A stretch of 64,000 nucleotides of DNA from Methylobacterium terricola. Its GTDB lineage: Bacteria; Pseudomonadota; Alphaproteobacteria; Rhizobiales; Beijerinckiaceae. Positions 1 through 8,925 of this stretch are shown here, one piece after another. The stretch spans positions 1 through 64,000 of the forward strand of contig NZ_VDDA01000005.1 in the NCBI RefSeq assembly GCF_006151805.1, in the 5' to 3' direction. The notes under the pieces are model-generated. The model saw only the letters and a list, made by a program, of their open reading frames with translations. It was not told the origin of the DNA and did no database searches. The stretch's first letter is position 1. Each line of letters opens with the position of its first letter. The position numbers and the translations under genes were made by a program.

Positions 1-183
1 GGCGAGGCGGGTGCGGCGGCAGAAGCGGGGCGATCGCAGACCAGAGGTCGTCGGGAAGAAGCGGGCGAGCCATACCACCCCAACGCCCAACAGACCCGAT
101 CGTGCCGTTCTGTTAGGCGCTCTTAGTCGGCGCCCTCTCACATGCCGCATCCGACACGCGAGAGGGAATATCGCAAGGCCTAC

Positions 184-363
184 TCACTTACCCTTGAGGG
201 CATCCTTCACGCTTCCCACGGCGTTCTGGACCTTGCCCTTTACCTGGTCAGCAATGCCCTCGTTCTTGAGCTTCTCGTCACCTGTCAGGTTGCCCGCGCC
301 TTCTTTGACCTTGCCGCCCAAATTCGTGGCTGAGCCCTCAACGCGGTCCTTATCGACTGCCAT
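184..363 (-). CDS. CsbD-family stress protein
   Basis: A 59-residue hydrophilic, Gly/Lys-rich protein with the CsbD pattern: an N-terminal DKDRVEGSATNLGGKVKEG stretch and a second LTGDEKLKNEGIADQVKGK half ending in VKDALKGK. CsbD-like proteins are small, abundant general-stress proteins whose molecular role is unsettled. I chose the internal ATG at 363 rather than a longer reading because AGGAG lies just upstream and the upstream codons look non-coding. An exact general-stress promoter (411-436) lies about 48 bases upstream on the same strand, which fits the family's expression. Family assignment is firm; biochemical function is not known. Confidence 0.93.
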   Translation of the reverse strand: MAVDKDRVEGSATNLGGKVKEGAGNLTGDEKLKNEGIADQVKGKVQNAVGSVKDALKGK

Positions 364-410
364 GTTACGCTCCTGCTTGTGTCTGCTCCCCGTGCGGGGC
401 TCATGAGGCA

Positions 411-436
411 AACGAGGAGGCGGCCGGAAGCGTTCC
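411..436 (-). promoter_or_regulatory. EcfG-type general stress promoter of the CsbD gene
   Basis: Read on the minus strand the sequence is GGAAC, 17 bases, CGTT, an exact match to the known alphaproteobacterial EcfG (PhyR-NepR-EcfG cascade) promoter. It lies about 48 bases upstream of the csbD-like start, a sensible distance for a -35/-10 pair. The consensus is established knowledge; activity here is inferred. Confidence 0.85.
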
Positions 437-553
437 GGTGGGCATACGCGCTCCCGTTCGGGACTCACTACCGCCTCGTTTGCGGCGCCTCTCAGCCGCC
501 AAACCCGGCCGCCTGCTCGATGCGGCCTAAAGCCATCTCAGCGAGGCAGCATC

Positions 554-673
554 GTGCGTTTCATCCGCATCTTCGGGGCGCTTCTCTCTATCGTCCTCGT
601 TCTCACGGTCGGCGCCTTGATCAGCCTGTTGGCGGCTCCTCTCCGCGCTGTCCGGGCCCTCCGGCGGGCTTGA
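554..673 (+). CDS. Possible 39-aa single-span membrane peptide
   Basis: A GTG-started frame of 39 codons encodes a short basic start (VRFIRIFG), one hydrophobic segment of about 20 residues (ALLSIVLVLTVGALISLLAA) and an Arg-rich tail (PLRAVRALRRA). That layout is typical of small single-pass inner-membrane peptides. GAGG lies about 8 bases upstream. There is no family match I recognise and the frame is short, so it could be chance. Confidence 0.35.
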   Translation: MRFIRIFGALLSIVLVLTVGALISLLAAPLRAVRALRRA

Positions 674-687
674 GGCGACCCGGCGCA

Positions 688-828
688 CTACCTCACGTCG
701 ATCCTCGGGAACTTCGCCATGGCGTCCGCCAGCGCCTTGATGCTCACCTCGCCGTAGCCCTCGCCCTCGGTCCGCGGAGCGGGAATAAGGCGGGCCGGGG
801 TACGGGGGAAACTCTGATCCGCCCGCAC
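688..828 (-). CDS. Possible 46-aa hypothetical protein
   Basis: A GTG-started minus-strand frame whose C-terminal part (GYGEVSIKALADAMAKFPRI) reads like a real amphipathic segment, with GAGG about 9 bases upstream of the GTG. It may be a small gene or the tail of a decayed one. No function can be given, and the tail-to-tail position with the 554-673 frame adds nothing decisive. Confidence 0.25.
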   Translation of the reverse strand: MRADQSFPRTPARLIPAPRTEGEGYGEVSIKALADAMAKFPRIDVR

Positions 829-895
829 GAGGGTGAGGCCTCAAGTGGGTGCCCCCCTAGCCAAAAAGCGAGTGTTGCGTGAGCCCCCTACCCTC

Positions 896-1519
896 TCACT
901 CTCCCACGTCGGTTCGCACGGTCTGCCCCCTGCGCTTGGCCTCGCGAAGGAAGTCGATCACGACTTGAGGCAGAGGCCTAACGTCCCCTGAAGCCTGTCT
1001 TTCAAGGGCACTCACTTCCTCTCGGCGGATGGCAGCAGCCTCTAAGCTGATGCCGAAGCGGCGGCTAATTTCATCGACGGTATCCTCGCTTTTGACAAGG
1101 TAGCTTGGCGCCAGGAGCATGGGAGCGAGCCGCCGTGCTTCACTCTCCTCTCTCTTAACTTCATTCGCAAACCGCTCTGCTGCGGTCTTAACGAGAGACC
1201 TGTTCCTGATCCCCTCGTGGCCCAGTAAGAAATGGGCAATCTCGTGAGAGGTGGTCATTCTGGCGCGAGGCTCTCCGCGCTGCATCGCGCGAAATACGCT
1301 CTCTCTAAGTCGGATGACCCGCTTGCTTGAGTCCCACTGAGCCTCGGCATCAGGCAAAATCTCGTCGGGCTCCCGGGCGTACTGGAAGCCTGGATAGGCG
1401 GCTTTGAGTTTCTGGATGACCGTCATCATGTCGATCCGGTCTTGATTCTCCAAGCCGAGCTTCACGCGGGTCTCTCGGGCGAGCCGCTCAAGCTCTTCGT
1501 TGGTGCGAAACCGCGCCAT
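896..1519 (-). CDS. ImmA/IrrE-family metallopeptidase
   Basis: A 207-residue protein with the zinc-protease signature SHEIAHFLLGH (HExxH at about residues 92-96) in the N-terminal half, followed by a Glu/Arg-rich helical region (KREESEARRLAPMLLAP) that supplies further metal-ligand candidates. ImmA/IrrE peptidases typically cleave or inactivate a partner helix-turn-helix repressor and are common in integrative elements and phage-like islands. No HTH partner is encoded next to it, so its substrate must lie elsewhere or has been lost; the following 1.7 kb holds no intact gene. The predicted cytoplasmic location follows from the absence of a signal or membrane segment. Confidence 0.9.
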   Translation of the reverse strand: MARFRTNEELERLARETRVKLGLENQDRIDMMTVIQKLKAAYPGFQYAREPDEILPDAEAQWDSSKRVIRLRESVFRAMQRGEPRARMTTSHEIAHFLLGHEGIRNRSLVKTAAERFANEVKREESEARRLAPMLLAPSYLVKSEDTVDEISRRFGISLEAAAIRREEVSALERQASGDVRPLPQVVIDFLREAKRRGQTVRTDVGE

Positions 1520-3214
1520 CTAGGGCCTCCATAAGCCGCCATACGCTATATCTTGTGTTTATGGATGGCAATGGCGGTCAGCCGCAAACCCGCGGTGGCA
1601 GCGCTGCAATGGGCAGAGATTGCAGTGGATAACCCCGGATCCAGCGTAGAGCCCGCTGGAGAGAGATTGCTCCTACTGGCGCTGTGTGCTGGCGGTTCAG
1701 CTTGACGGTCCTACGGCCAGGTCCTACAAAGCTCCTACCTCCGGCGCCTTCAGCGCATTGATTTTGTTGCAGAATTAGCGTCGGCCGCCGTTTCCCGTAG
1801 GGCGCGCCAGGGGCTTTTTGTTTTTCAACATCAGTGAGATGGTAAATCGGCAAAACCGATTTAGCCCCCTGGTTTAGACCCTTCGAATCAACGGGCTGGC
1901 CGGGGGATCTAACATGGCCGTTTCTACAACCTGAGCGTGTTAGATCATTAAATTCTATCGCTGATTGCTCATACTGCAAGTATTCTCATACACTTTGCCC
2001 GGCTGCGACCCTCTTGGCGCGTGGGGTTGGCGCGGCAATCCTCCGCCGTTGCGCCCGCTCATGGGCGCGCATCGGAGCTCGCAAGCTAATGTAGCCGCTA
2101 CGGCCGCCGGGTTGTCGCTGAGCAGAAGCGTACCACCGCCGCCCGCGATGCCGCCGAGATCGCCACCCACGAGGTCTGCGAGGCCGACGATCGTTCGGCT
2201 GTCACTAAGCCGGGGCCGCGGCGGCATGGTGCAGGGGGAATTTTTCTTCGATGGTTTCAGCCCGGTCCGAGCCGGACTACGCGTGGGCGAACACCCGGAG
2301 TCCGTTCATCGGTTGGCCGGGAGCGGTATCCGGTGCACGAACCCTGTGGGTCGTGACCCGCGCTACCCGTCAGCCTCTGACGCGGCCGACCAACTCGGGT
2401 CGCAAAGGTGAGTACCTGAAGGAGTTCAACGTCGAGGCGATCTCCACCGCGCTCAGGCGACCTGTTCAAGTGATCAAGGAGAATGCCGCCACCTTTCGGG
2501 CCCGTGCGGAAGTGATGGCCGCGCGAACTGCCAACGAGGCGCGCTGAAGGCCGCGCGGGATCTGACCTGGGAAGCTTGTTACCCCGGTGTCCGATGCAGC
2601 TGGGCAGGCCGCACCTCATGTCCGTTCGAAATAGGGCAATTCCAGCTTGCAATTCCACCGAAAGCGCCGCTGGCCCCTCTCCAGCGTCACGCTGCGACAA
2701 GCACCTCCTAGGCATTTCTCCGGCTGATACCTCCTATTGGCCAGATCTATGGATTTTCCTGGAAATATATCGGTAAATTCTTCGTTTTTGAGGAAAAATA
2801 CTTGATCAATTGTTTCGAAAACAGAGTATATAATATCAAGACGAAGCCGAACTATGCATTGATTCTGCAATATAGCAAGTACTTACGTATCGAGAATCTT
2901 CCATCTGGCAGAGAGAATCTATAAAATTACTTTGCAAGAGGGCTTGACGGCAGCGGCCGACGTCGCAATCGTCCAACTTCGCGCCCGGTGGGGCGCCTGG
3001 AGACGTGACATGTCGTAAGGCCGAACGCGCATACGAAAAGGGCCACGGAGAGAGAACCACCTCTCAGCCGCAGCCCGATCCGTAGGCGAATCCAATAGGA
3101 GATGGATCCGTTCGAGGTCCCCATTCTCCTGACAGGGATGCCGAAAGTCAACCGGATCCGTGTGATCCCGGCTAGTTCGGCTGCGCGCTCGACCTCCGCA
3201 TACAGGAGGCACAG
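1520..3214. other. 1.7 kb stretch without a convincing gene
   Basis: Several open frames cross this stretch but none has family motifs, a good ribosome site or consistent codon use. Contents: a nested palindrome at 1808-1872; four TCCTAC copies at 1671, 1709, 1722 and 1733; a short frame ending at 2547 with a plausible helical tail (VEAISTALRRPVQVIKENAA); and a clearly AT-rich segment at about 2750-2930. It looks like eroded island DNA between the protease and the DUF927 block. Confidence 0.6.
1808..1872. repeat. Nested palindrome, possible structured RNA or element end
   Basis: Outer arms CCAGGGGCT (from about 1808) and AGCCCCCTGG (1863-1872) pair with one extra C. They enclose a perfect 8-bp hairpin, TAAATCGG (1843-1850) and CCGATTTA (1856-1863), with loop CAAAA. 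The outer left arm is followed by T-rich DNA (CTTTTTGTTTTTC). It could be a bidirectional terminator, a small structured RNA or the end of a lost mobile element. Confidence 0.45.
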
Positions 3215-3292
3215 ATGACATTCGAAAAGTTCAATTACCGCCCGCAGGTCGCGAAGCCCCTCCAGGGGGTGAGCGATCCCTGGGGGCGATGA
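3215..3292 (+). CDS. 25-aa leader-like peptide ahead of the DUF927 block
   Basis: ATG at 3215 sits 6 bases after a full AGGAGG, the strongest ribosome site of this island. The frame encodes 25 residues beginning MTFEKFNYRPQVAKPLQG and stops at TGA 3290-3292, overlapping the next start (ATG 3289) in an ATGA. It is probably translated and may couple ribosomes into the downstream gene. It could instead be the true N-terminus of the next gene after a frameshift. No family is recognised. Confidence 0.5.
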   Translation: MTFEKFNYRPQVAKPLQGVSDPWGR

Positions 3293-3744
3293 CTTGGCTG
3301 TACGCCATCACGCTCTGGATCTTCTCGTACTTCCAGCATCTGACCGTGCCGTTCATCTCAGCACGCGAACTGAACTCTGAGGACCCGAAGCGCATCGGCC
3401 TCAACCACCTCGATGGTGGTTACGTCGGCTATAACCTTGCGTCCGAGGTCCGTGAGTACCGGCGGCGCGACGAGAAGGTCGAGCAACTGCGCCAGCAAAT
3501 CCCCGACACCCCGGAGGACCGGGAGATCGTGCAGGCTATACGCCTAGCCGAGGCCGACCCGTCACCGGTGCCTAAGGATCTGTCTGGCACCGTCGACAAG
3601 CTCAAGAAGCCCTGCAAATCGCCCCTGCCGCCGCTATCGCTTCACGGTCAGGGCTGGGTGATCACGGATGCAACCGGCGAGCAGCACACCGGCCGGCGAC
3701 GGATCGGCCTGACCACCCACGAGCAAGAGGCGGGGCGGCTGTGA
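3289..3744 (+). CDS. Hypothetical protein upstream of the DUF927 gene
   Basis: A 151-residue protein. The first 25 or so residues are hydrophobic and aromatic (MTWLYAITLWIFSYFQHLTV); the middle is charged (EVREYRRRDEKVEQLRQQ) and may be helical; the C-terminus is Gly/Arg-rich. Its start overlaps the preceding short frame by ATGA, and its stop overlaps the DUF927 start by GTGA, so it belongs to a coupled operon of the island. I do not recognise a family. The odd composition of the N-terminus leaves open that the true product is a frameshifted version of something longer. Confidence 0.55.
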   Translation: MTWLYAITLWIFSYFQHLTVPFISARELNSEDPKRIGLNHLDGGYVGYNLASEVREYRRRDEKVEQLRQQIPDTPEDREIVQAIRLAEADPSPVPKDLSGTVDKLKKPCKSPLPPLSLHGQGWVITDATGEQHTGRRRIGLTTHEQEAGRL

Positions 3745-6524
3745 TCGACCTCCGTTCCATCGCCCGCGCCCTCGGCGGCGAATTCCGCAACGGGCAGGTC
3801 CATGCTCCCGGGCCGGGCCACTCCGCCACGGACCGGTCATTGTCGGTCCGCCTCAGCGACGACGGCACCGACATCGTGTTGCATTCGTTCGCAGGCGACG
3901 ACCCCATCGCCTGCAAAGACTACGTCCGCGTGCGTGCCGGCCTGCCGCGGTGGGAGCCGCAGGCTGGTAGTGGTCCCAAGTCGCCCGCGGCCATGTCGCG
4001 TCGCGCCCGCCAAGCCGCGTCCTTGCACTCCCGTCAGACCAGAGAGGAGGCGCCGGAGACGGACAGCGCAACCGAACCCCGTGCGCTGGGTGAGGAGCCG
4101 CAAGACCTCATTGCGGCGCGAGCTGCCGACGAAGCCTCGGCGGAGATCGTGCTGCCGGTCCCGGAAGACGCGCCCGAGCCGAGCTTCCGGCATTCCAGCC
4201 TTGGCCTGCCGTCTCGAACCTGGACCTACCCTGACGCGGCGGGCCGGGTGCTTGGCTACGTCGCCCGCTTCGACCCGCCCGGCGAGCGCAAGCAGTTCGC
4301 CCCGCTCACGCTCTGGTGCGAGAACGGGGTTCAACGTTGGCGATGGAAGACTTGGCCCAGGCCCCGCCCGCTCTACGGCCTCGACTTTCTCGCGGCCCGC
4401 CCGACCGCCTCTGTAATCATCACTGAGGGCGAGAAGGCGGCCGACGAGGCCCGCCGCATCTTCCCCAACTCCGTTGTGGTCGCCAGCCCCGGCGGAGCGG
4501 AAGCGGCGGGCGCAGCCGACTGGCGGCCGCTCAAGGGCCGGCAGGTGATGATCTGGCCCGATGCCGACGACCCTGGGCACCGCTACGCCACGCAGGTCAA
4601 AGCTGAGCTGGCCGCGATCGGGGCGAGCACCGTCACACTCGTGAACGCCATGAGTGTCGCCGCGACCGCGCCCTCCGGCGAGATCCGCGAGGTGCCGAAG
4701 GGCTGGGATGCAGCGGATGCCCTCGCAGAGGGCTACCTGCCGGAGGCGATCGCAGCCCTTGTCCTCGCCAATGTCGAGCGCGCGGAGCCGCCCCCAGCCT
4801 ACACCTCCTTCCACCCCTACACCATGAACTCGGACGGTCTCATCGCCGAGGAAGAGAAAGGGCCCAGCAAGGCGCGCTCCATTGAGGAGGTCTGGTGCTC
4901 GGACCCCTTTGAGGTGATCGGCCTTGCGCGAGATCCCCACGGTATAGGCTGGTCGAAGTGGCTGCGCTGGAACGACCGGGATGGGCGCCGCCACGTGTAC
5001 ATGGTGGCCGACGCCGCGCTCCACGGCGACGTCGGCGCGGTGGCGGCCGAACTCGCCAACCGCGGGCTGACCGTCTCCCGCAACGCGCGCGCGCATCTGT
5101 GCAACTACCTCAACCAGGTGCGGGTGAATGCCCGGGTGACGACGGTGAACCGCACCGGCTGGCACGTCGTCGGCGAGCGCCAAGTGTTCGTGCTGCCGGA
5201 TCAGGTCGTGGGTCAACCCGACAACGAGACGGTGCTGTTGGTGGGTGCTGCAGCGGCCCCTTATTCCTCGCGCGGCACCCTGGACGATTGGCGTGAGGGT
5301 ATCGGCCGGCTCTCCGTCGGGCACAGCCGCATCGTGCTCGCCATCGCTACCGCGCTCGCTGGCCCGCTAGTCCACCTCGTCGGCGGTGAAGGCGGCGGCC
5401 TCAACTTTTACGGCCAATCGAGTAAGGGGAAGACCACGACGCTGCGGGCGGCGGCAAGCGTGTGGGGGCGCGGCTCGGCCGATCCTGGTTTCGTCCGTTC
5501 GTGGCGGGCGACAGCCAATGCGCAGGAGGCGACGGCAGCGATCGTCACCGACACGCTGCTGTGCCTCGACGAGATCGGCGTAGCAGAGGGCCGCGACGCA
5601 GCTGCAGCGGTCTATCAGCTCGCCTCCGGCATCGGGAAAGGTAGGGCGGCGCGCGACGGCTCCATCCGCAACCCGACCACGTGGCGTGTGCTGACGCTCT
5701 CCACAGGCGAGATCCCGATGGCCGCCAAGATCGCGGAGGACCGGCAGCGTAAGGCCTATGCAGGACAATCGGTCCGCCTCCTGGATATTCCTGCCGATGC
5801 GGGCTGCGGGTTCGGTGTCTTCGATCACGCTGGCGAAGAAGGTGACCCCGCCCGCTTGGCCGATGCGATCAAGAGCGCGGCGGTCGCCTCGTTCGGCACC
5901 GCCGGCCCGGCCTTCGTGCGCGGGCTCGTGGAGCACGGGTTGGAGGAGATCACCCGCAATGTGATCCGAATCATGGGCGGATTTGTAGAGCAGCACGTCC
6001 CCGCCGACGCGGACGGGCAAGTGCGACGGGCTGCGTCCCGGCTCGGGATCGTCGCTGCGGCCGGCGAGGTGGCCATCATGTTCGGCATTGTCCCCTGGCA
6101 GCGGGGCGAGGCAGTCAGGGCTGCCGCGCGGGCGCTGGCCGACTGGATCGCGACCCGTGGTGGCTCCGAGCCGGCTGAGATCCGGGAGGCCATCGGGCAG
6201 GTACGGCGCTTCTTCGAGGCGCATGGCGAGAGCCGCTTCGAGCCTATGGAGGACTCCGACGCCAAGCCGGTCCACAACCGCACGGGCTGGCGGCGTGGCA
6301 CAGGCTCCGATCGGGAGTGGCTGGTGCTACCCGAACTCTGGAAGGCCGAGGTCTGCGCCGGCCTCGACGCGGTGGCAACCGCCCGCATTCTGGCCGAGCG
6401 GGGCATGCTGAGGCGCGACCCGCAAGGCAAGCTGCAGCGCTCGGAGCGCACACCCTACAAGTCCGGTCAGCGGGTCTACGTGGTCACCGCGGACCTGTTC
6501 GAGGGAGGCGACGATGGCCGCTGA
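3741..6524 (+). CDS. DUF927/Toprim-like helicase-primase protein of a mobile element
   Basis: A 927-residue replication-type protein. Residues about 220-285 read as a Toprim-like domain (IITEGEKAADEARR, then MIWPDADDPGH). From about 385 onward comes a DUF927 domain, with Walker A GQSSKGKTTTLRAA at about 558 and Walker B LLCLDEIG roughly 45 residues later. The N-terminal 100 residues (GPGHSATDRSLSVRLSD) resemble the zinc/primase lead-in of such proteins. Family members are ATP-driven primase/helicase-like proteins of plasmids, phages and integrated elements and act on DNA in the cytoplasm. GTG at 3741 overlaps the upstream stop by four bases, and the 3' end overlaps the next gene by 11 bases. 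It appears intact, unlike most neighbouring island genes. Confidence 0.88.
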   Translation: MIDLRSIARALGGEFRNGQVHAPGPGHSATDRSLSVRLSDDGTDIVLHSFAGDDPIACKDYVRVRAGLPRWEPQAGSGPKSPAAMSRRARQAASLHSRQTREEAPETDSATEPRALGEEPQDLIAARAADEASAEIVLPVPEDAPEPSFRHSSLGLPSRTWTYPDAAGRVLGYVARFDPPGERKQFAPLTLWCENGVQRWRWKTWPRPRPLYGLDFLAARPTASVIITEGEKAADEARRIFPNSVVVASPGGAEAAGAADWRPLKGRQVMIWPDADDPGHRYATQVKAELAAIGASTVTLVNAMSVAATAPSGEIREVPKGWDAADALAEGYLPEAIAALVLANVERAEPPPAYTSFHPYTMNSDGLIAEEEKGPSKARSIEEVWCSDPFEVIGLARDPHGIGWSKWLRWNDRDGRRHVYMVADAALHGDVGAVAAELANRGLTVSRNARAHLCNYLNQVRVNARVTTVNRTGWHVVGERQVFVLPDQVVGQPDNETVLLVGAAAAPYSSRGTLDDWREGIGRLSVGHSRIVLAIATALAGPLVHLVGGEGGGLNFYGQSSKGKTTTLRAAASVWGRGSADPGFVRSWRATANAQEATAAIVTDTLLCLDEIGVAEGRDAAAAVYQLASGIGKGRAARDGSIRNPTTWRVLTLSTGEIPMAAKIAEDRQRKAYAGQSVRLLDIPADAGCGFGVFDHAGEEGDPARLADAIKSAAVASFGTAGPAFVRGLVEHGLEEITRNVIRIMGGFVEQHVPADADGQVRRAASRLGIVAAAGEVAIMFGIVPWQRGEAVRAAARALADWIATRGGSEPAEIREAIGQVRRFFEAHGESRFEPMEDSDAKPVHNRTGWRRGTGSDREWLVLPELWKAEVCAGLDAVATARILAERGMLRRDPQGKLQRSERTPYKSGQRVYVVTADLFEGGDDGR

Positions 6525-6927
6525 CCTCCTGACCATGCTGGACGAAATCAGCACTTCCCTCTCACGGACGAAAAAAGGTGTGGCAGGTGTGGCAGGCGAT
6601 GCCACCCCGGCCGCCAACACGTCGCCACACCTTTCGTTGGAGCGAAAAACCCTTCTAGATCAATGTGCCACACTTGCCACACCTTGCCACACCGGAAAAT
6701 CGGCAGGTGGAGATAAGCGCCACACCTCGGAGGGGGTGGCGGAAGGTGTTGGCAGGGTGTTGCAGCGTGTGGCAGCCAGTCCGATCGAGGCTGCCGATTG
6801 GCTGGCAGCGTTCGATGAGCGCGCCGCAATCCTGGAGTTCGACGGCAGGCACGACCGCGCCGAGGCGGAGCGTTTAGCGCTGGCGGAAACGGTCGCAATG
6901 CACGGTCCGCAGCCGAAAGCACTTTAA
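6514..6927 (+). CDS. Hypothetical protein coupled to the DUF927 gene
   Basis: A 137-residue hydrophilic protein starting inside the 3' end of the DUF927 gene. The middle contains repeated Cys/Thr-rich segments (CATLATPCHTG) whose DNA shows several close copies of GGCAGGTGTGGCAG. The C-terminal WLAAFDERAAILEFDGRH followed by AEAERLAL is a tail I associate with small proteins next to primase-like genes of proteobacterial elements. The stop falls at the edge of an IS66 relic (6920-7054), so the last residues may derive from the insertion boundary. Function unknown. Confidence 0.65.
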   Translation: MAADLLTMLDEISTSLSRTKKGVAGVAGDATPAANTSPHLSLERKTLLDQCATLATPCHTGKSAGGDKRHTSEGVAEGVGRVLQRVAASPIEAADWLAAFDERAAILEFDGRHDRAEAERLALAETVAMHGPQPKAL

Positions 6928-7054
6928 GCGGGGCTTTGAGGTCTTGCGCACTGGCGTAGGCCCAGGGCAGCAACTCGTCGAGGCGGCGGTTGGGATGGCC
7001 CTCAGCAATGCGGGTGAGCACGTCGCTCAGGTAGGTACACGGTGTAGTGGTCGC
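6920..7054 (-). pseudogene. IS66-family transposase C-terminal relic
   Basis: On the minus strand this reads YLSDVLTRIAEGHP followed by NRRLDELLPWAYA, the typical C-terminus of IS66 transposases (a DVLTR...DELLPW block). Nothing upstream on the minus strand continues the transposase: the frame dissolves after about 7054, where SNF2 helicase remains begin on the other strand. Only about 45 codons are left, so this is a footprint of an insertion and later deletion. Confidence 0.75.
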
Positions 7055-7095
7055 CTGCGGAGCACACGCTCCTTTTCGCCATCGCTGAATGGCTC

Positions 7096-8925
7096 ATGGA
7101 TGCGGTGACCGTCTCGGAGGAGTTCGAGCCCGGGCGCAACGAAGCCCAACACTGGAACTCCCTGGCCCGCTTCCGGCAGCTGCTCGATCCCGGCGTCCGT
7201 GTCGCGAATTCAACGCCGGCCGCCCGCGTCTCGATGACCGATTTCCTGGCCGGGCTCGAAGTCCGGATCGCGGACCGCTTCGCCCTTTCCCCAAAAACGG
7301 CGACGATTTTGACGTCGTCCAGTTCTCCGGCTCGCTCTCGCCAAGGCGGGGTATGAGGAGGCGGCCGGCGTGCCGGAAGAGGCGAGCGAGCTTGCAGGTT
7401 CCCTCCTGCGCGGTTTTCAGGACCGGGTGCGCGCGCGGGGCGCGCTATCAGCCTACCCGCTCGAGCCCGGCAACTTCCTCGTCGTCGATCCCGCCGCTGC
7501 TCCGGCTCTGTCCGTGATGTCCCGGATGCAGCACGCCCCCGCCCAGGAGCAACAGGTTTTTCTGCGCAACCCGCGGCCGCACATCACGGCGGCGGTCGAG
7601 GCCGCCTTGCGTAGCGAGGGCCGGCTCGACGGTCTCGATCAGATCGGCGAGGAGGAGGCGATCGAAACGGCCGGCCTCCCGCTGCTCGTTGAGACGCAGG
7701 AATACGCCGACTGGGTGACGGGCATCGGCTTCTTCCGCAAGCCCGACCTGCAGATCGGCTCAGGCAGCGGCACGACCTGGCTGCCGGAAGCCTTCGCGGC
7801 GCAGCTCGTCCGCGCCCTCGAGGCCCTGGCGCCAGCAGAAGTCGATGCGCTGCATCACCGCGTCTCCGGCGCGATGGCGGCCGGCGAGGCGACCATGCCG
7901 TTCGCTGACCTCGACCTCCCAGCGCGTCCCGAGGCCCTCGCCCTCATCAAGCACTATCGCGGGAGCGACGCTGCGCCCGAGGATAGCAATGAGACCGCGC
8001 GCCGCGAGCTGTCCGACCCCCTCGTCCTTGAGACGCTCATCAATTTCGCCGAGCTCAAATGGGTGGCGCAGGTCAAGCCGCGCCTCGCGACGGGGTCCGA
8101 CACGCTGCCGTCGATCGTGCGCACGCCGCTCAAGGACCACCAGCGCGAGAGCTTCGCCTGGCAGGTCGACGCCTGGAAGGTCGGCCTGCCGGGCATCTTC
8201 AACGCGGATGAGCAAGGGCTCGGCAAGACCCTGCAGACGATCGCCTTCCTGGCCTGGCTGAAGCTGCACGCAGCCGATCCGCGGGCGGCTCACCGTGGGC
8301 CGGAGCTCGTCGTCGCGCCGACCTCGCTCCTCGAGAACTGGGAGCAAGGGGTCGCGCGACATGCCGCGGAGCCGGGTCTCGGGCATCTCATCCGCCTCTA
8401 CGGCTCCGGCACCGGTGCGCGAAAGCGGACCGATACGTCCGGGCGCGATATCGAGACCGGAGAGAGCAAGCTCGATCTCGCCTTCCTGCGCGAAGCCCTC
8501 GAAGAGGGAAGAGCCCACCGATACTGGATTTTCACGACCTACACGACGCTGGTCAATTACCAGCACAGCCTTCGGCAGATCCCGTTCAGCGCGATCGTCT
8601 TCGACGAGATTCAGGCGCTCAAGAACCCTGCGAGCTTGCGCGCCGCCGCGGCCCGGTCAGTCAGGGCAGATTTCCGCATCGTGTTGATGGGCACGCCGAT
8701 CGAGAACGCCTCGGTCGACCCGTGGGCGATCATGGATCAGCTCGCGCCGGGATCACTCGACACCCTGCCGGAGTTCCGCGCCCGATACGGCACACCCGAA
8801 GTGACCAACACGGCAATGCTTCATCAACGGGTCTTCGCGTCCGTCGCATCTCTGCCGGCGCTGGCGCTGCGACGGGTGAAGGACGTCGTCGCGCGGGACC
8901 TGCCGGAAAAAATGCGGCGCTTGCA
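7096..8925 (+). pseudogene. SNF2-family helicase, frameshifted and 3'-truncated
   Basis: The main frame (GTG 7370 to about 8925) carries SNF2 ATPase motifs: motif I NADEQGLGKTLQT, motif Ia VVAPTSLLENW, motif II VFDEIQALKNP and motif III VLMGTPIEN. The whole second RecA-like lobe (motifs IV-VI) is missing. The protein runs into unrelated sequence after DLPEKMRRLH and stops at 8983. The N-terminus is also broken: 7096-7290 reads sensibly in one frame (to RIADRFALSPK), 7290-7320 in a second (NGDDFDVV) and from about 7325 in a third (LALAKAGYEEAAGVPEE). That means at least two indels. SNF2 proteins move or remodel protein-DNA complexes and are frequent in defence islands; this copy cannot be functional. 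Confidence 0.85.

Noticed and set aside
527..844. Minus-strand 105-codon frame
   Set aside because: Arg/Gly/Glu low-complexity reading; other frames in the same stretch look more protein-like.
1955..2227. Minus-strand frame with a Gly-rich stretch (bacteriocin-like look)
   Set aside because: No ribosome site, no signal or immunity gene, and composition fits chance reading of GC-rich DNA.
2616..2870. Minus-strand 84-codon frame in AT-rich DNA
   Set aside because: It crosses from AT-rich to GC-rich composition within the frame and has no recognisable motif or good RBS.
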